DNA of 30,171 nt from JACZQZ01 sp046756945 (lineage in GTDB: Bacteria > Pseudomonadota > Alphaproteobacteria > Rhodospirillales > 2-02-FULL-58-16), in the NCBI GenBank assembly GCA_046756945.1, contig JBHHXI010000016.1, positions 1 to 30,171 on the forward strand. Reading direction: 5' to 3'. Both the position numbers and the translations under genes were made by a program. Every line of letters begins with the position of its first letter. The first letter of the stretch is position 1. Below the pieces are notes generated by a model. The model made no database searches and was not told the DNA's origin. It was given only the letters and a program-made list of their open reading frames with translations. Shown piece by piece: positions 29,324 through 30,171 of the stretch.

Positions 29324-29548
29324 GCCGCCGGCAATTCGCACGGGCACGGAATCGGGTCTTTCCGCACGCCGGTGCGACATTTTCGTTCATCCCCGTAGCC
29401 GGGCCCGATGAGGCGACGGGAACCACATCCAACCCAGGGAACCAGCGCTGGAATCCTCTTCGGTGGCGCTTTGTGCTACCGTTCGGACGCACGGGATGGA
29501 GTCATCCGGGACAGTCGGGTTATCTCGAAAAGAAAGGGGGAAGGCGTC

Positions 29549-30171
29549 GTGAAATACGTATCAGTCGTTTTGGCGGGCTCCGCGCTACTCCTGGGCGCCG
29601 GCCTGTCGGGTCAGGCCCTGGCGGTCAACGACGAGCCGCTCAGGGACGCCTGGGCACCCGGCGAATGGGGGCCGGACGACAAGGCTGGTGCGGTCAATCG
29701 TACCACGCCAGCCATGGTGTTGAAGGCCATTGAGCTGGTCAAGCGGGGCAAGGTCGCTACCCTCGGCAAGATCTATGCGCAGGATGCGCCGGCATTCGGC
29801 ACCCGGGGCTGGCGGATGACCATCCCCGGCTTGCCCACCGGAGGGCCGTTTGGCAAGCAGGAACTGGTCTACAACGACGAGTATCTGGCCACCGAAATCG
29901 GCCAGATCGGCACCCAGTTCGACGGTCCGGGCCACATTGGAGTGATTACCTCGAAAGGAATTTTTTTCTACAACGGGCGGTACTTGAACGACAAGGGAAT
30001 CGGCTCCTATGGCCTGGGCCCGCTCGGCGTGGAGCACGTCGCCAAGATCGGTTTCGTGTGCCGCGGCGTGCTGCTCGATGCGGTCGCGCTCAGGGGCGGG
30101 CCGCTGCCGATTCCCCAGAAAGGCACTAAGAAAGGCACTAAGAAAGGCACTAAGAAAGGCACTAAGAAAGG
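29549..30171 (+). CDS. Exported cyclase-family (kynurenine formamidase-like) metal hydrolase, 3' end cut off by the window
   Basis: 207 codons are present. A GTG start has AAAGGGGGAAGG just before it. A signal peptide (MKYVSVVLAGSALLLGAGLS, cleavage after GQALA, about residue 25) directs it to the periplasm. WGPDDKAGAVNRTTPAMVL and IPGLPTGGPFGKQELVYNDEYLATEIGQIGTQFDGPGH mark the cyclase/formamidase fold (PF04199). The metal motif HxGTHxDxPxH appears as Gln119-Ile-Gly-Thr-Gln123-Phe-Asp125-Gly-Pro-Gly-His129, with both early His replaced by Gln, as I believe is usual in this secreted subgroup. The substrate is unknown. From residue 191 the protein becomes a KGTK repeat up to the window edge. 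Confidence 0.8.
   Translation, partial: MKYVSVVLAGSALLLGAGLSGQALAVNDEPLRDAWAPGEWGPDDKAGAVNRTTPAMVLKAIELVKRGKVATLGKIYAQDAPAFGTRGWRMTIPGLPTGGPFGKQELVYNDEYLATEIGQIGTQFDGPGHIGVITSKGIFFYNGRYLNDKGIGSYGLGPLGVEHVAKIGFVCRGVLLDAVALRGGPLPIPQKGTKKGTKKGTKKGTKK
30119..30171 (+). repeat. 12-bp tandem repeat at the right edge
   Basis: AAAGGCACTAAG is repeated four times exactly (30119-30166), followed by the first five bases of a fifth copy where the window ends. In the cyclase frame it reads Lys-Gly-Thr-Lys. The true copy number is not visible. Confidence 0.95.

Overview
The window looks like a complete 30 kb contig from a very GC-rich alphaproteobacterium, probably of a Rhodospirillales-like lineage and probably from a metagenome. 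The evidence is the gene order erpA-xthA, then dgt-argS-SPOR-nagZ-M50-scpA-scpB-tatABC-serS-surE-pcm-nlpD, together with EipA (DUF1134), IalB-like and DUF6455 proteins, all typical of that class. Both ends lie in repetitive DNA: an interspersed-repeat fragment on the left and a 12-bp tandem array on the right. This suggests that assembly stopped at repeats.

Layout. Positions 49-3055 (minus): a class V aminotransferase-fold enzyme without the desulfurase cysteine, and ilvD. 3286-3747 (plus): a VOC-fold protein. 3950-5571 (minus): GFA-type zinc protein, xthA and erpA, with an intrinsic terminator after erpA. 5572-5889: a divergent spacer holding two inverted copies of an interspersed repeat. 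5890-18744 (plus): a long housekeeping run, mostly joined by 1-11 bp overlaps, covering nucleotide hydrolysis, tRNA charging, peptidoglycan recycling, chromosome condensation, Tat export, phosphatase and protein repair, and an NlpD-type amidase activator. A perfect 60-bp tandem duplication sits directly in front of nagZ. 18772-19930 (minus): two secreted envelope proteins, IalB-like and EipA-like, whose genes overlap.

20256-29323 is the accessory part and the most interesting. A five-gene minus-strand operon encodes an NfnAB-type flavoprotein pair, the two subunits of a 2-oxoacid:ferredoxin oxidoreductase (KorA, KorB), and a 751-residue protein of unknown function with a C-terminal ferredoxin domain. 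In front of it is a CRP/FNR-type palindrome placed exactly where a class II site would sit relative to a TATCAT -10 hexamer. Downstream of the operon is a separate small four-cysteine (DUF6455-type) gene preceded by a perfect FNR box. My inference is an oxygen-controlled low-potential electron module: KorAB makes reduced ferredoxin from a 2-oxoacid, NfnAB exchanges electrons with the pyridine nucleotides, and the fifth protein is a dedicated ferredoxin-bearing partner. The module is bracketed by two direct-orientation copies of a small membrane-protein gene; the second has lost exactly 99 bp between two 9-bp repeats.

29549-30171 (plus): the 5' part of an exported cyclase-family enzyme that runs into the tandem repeat at the right edge.

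No tRNA, rRNA, CRISPR array, transposase or phage gene was seen.
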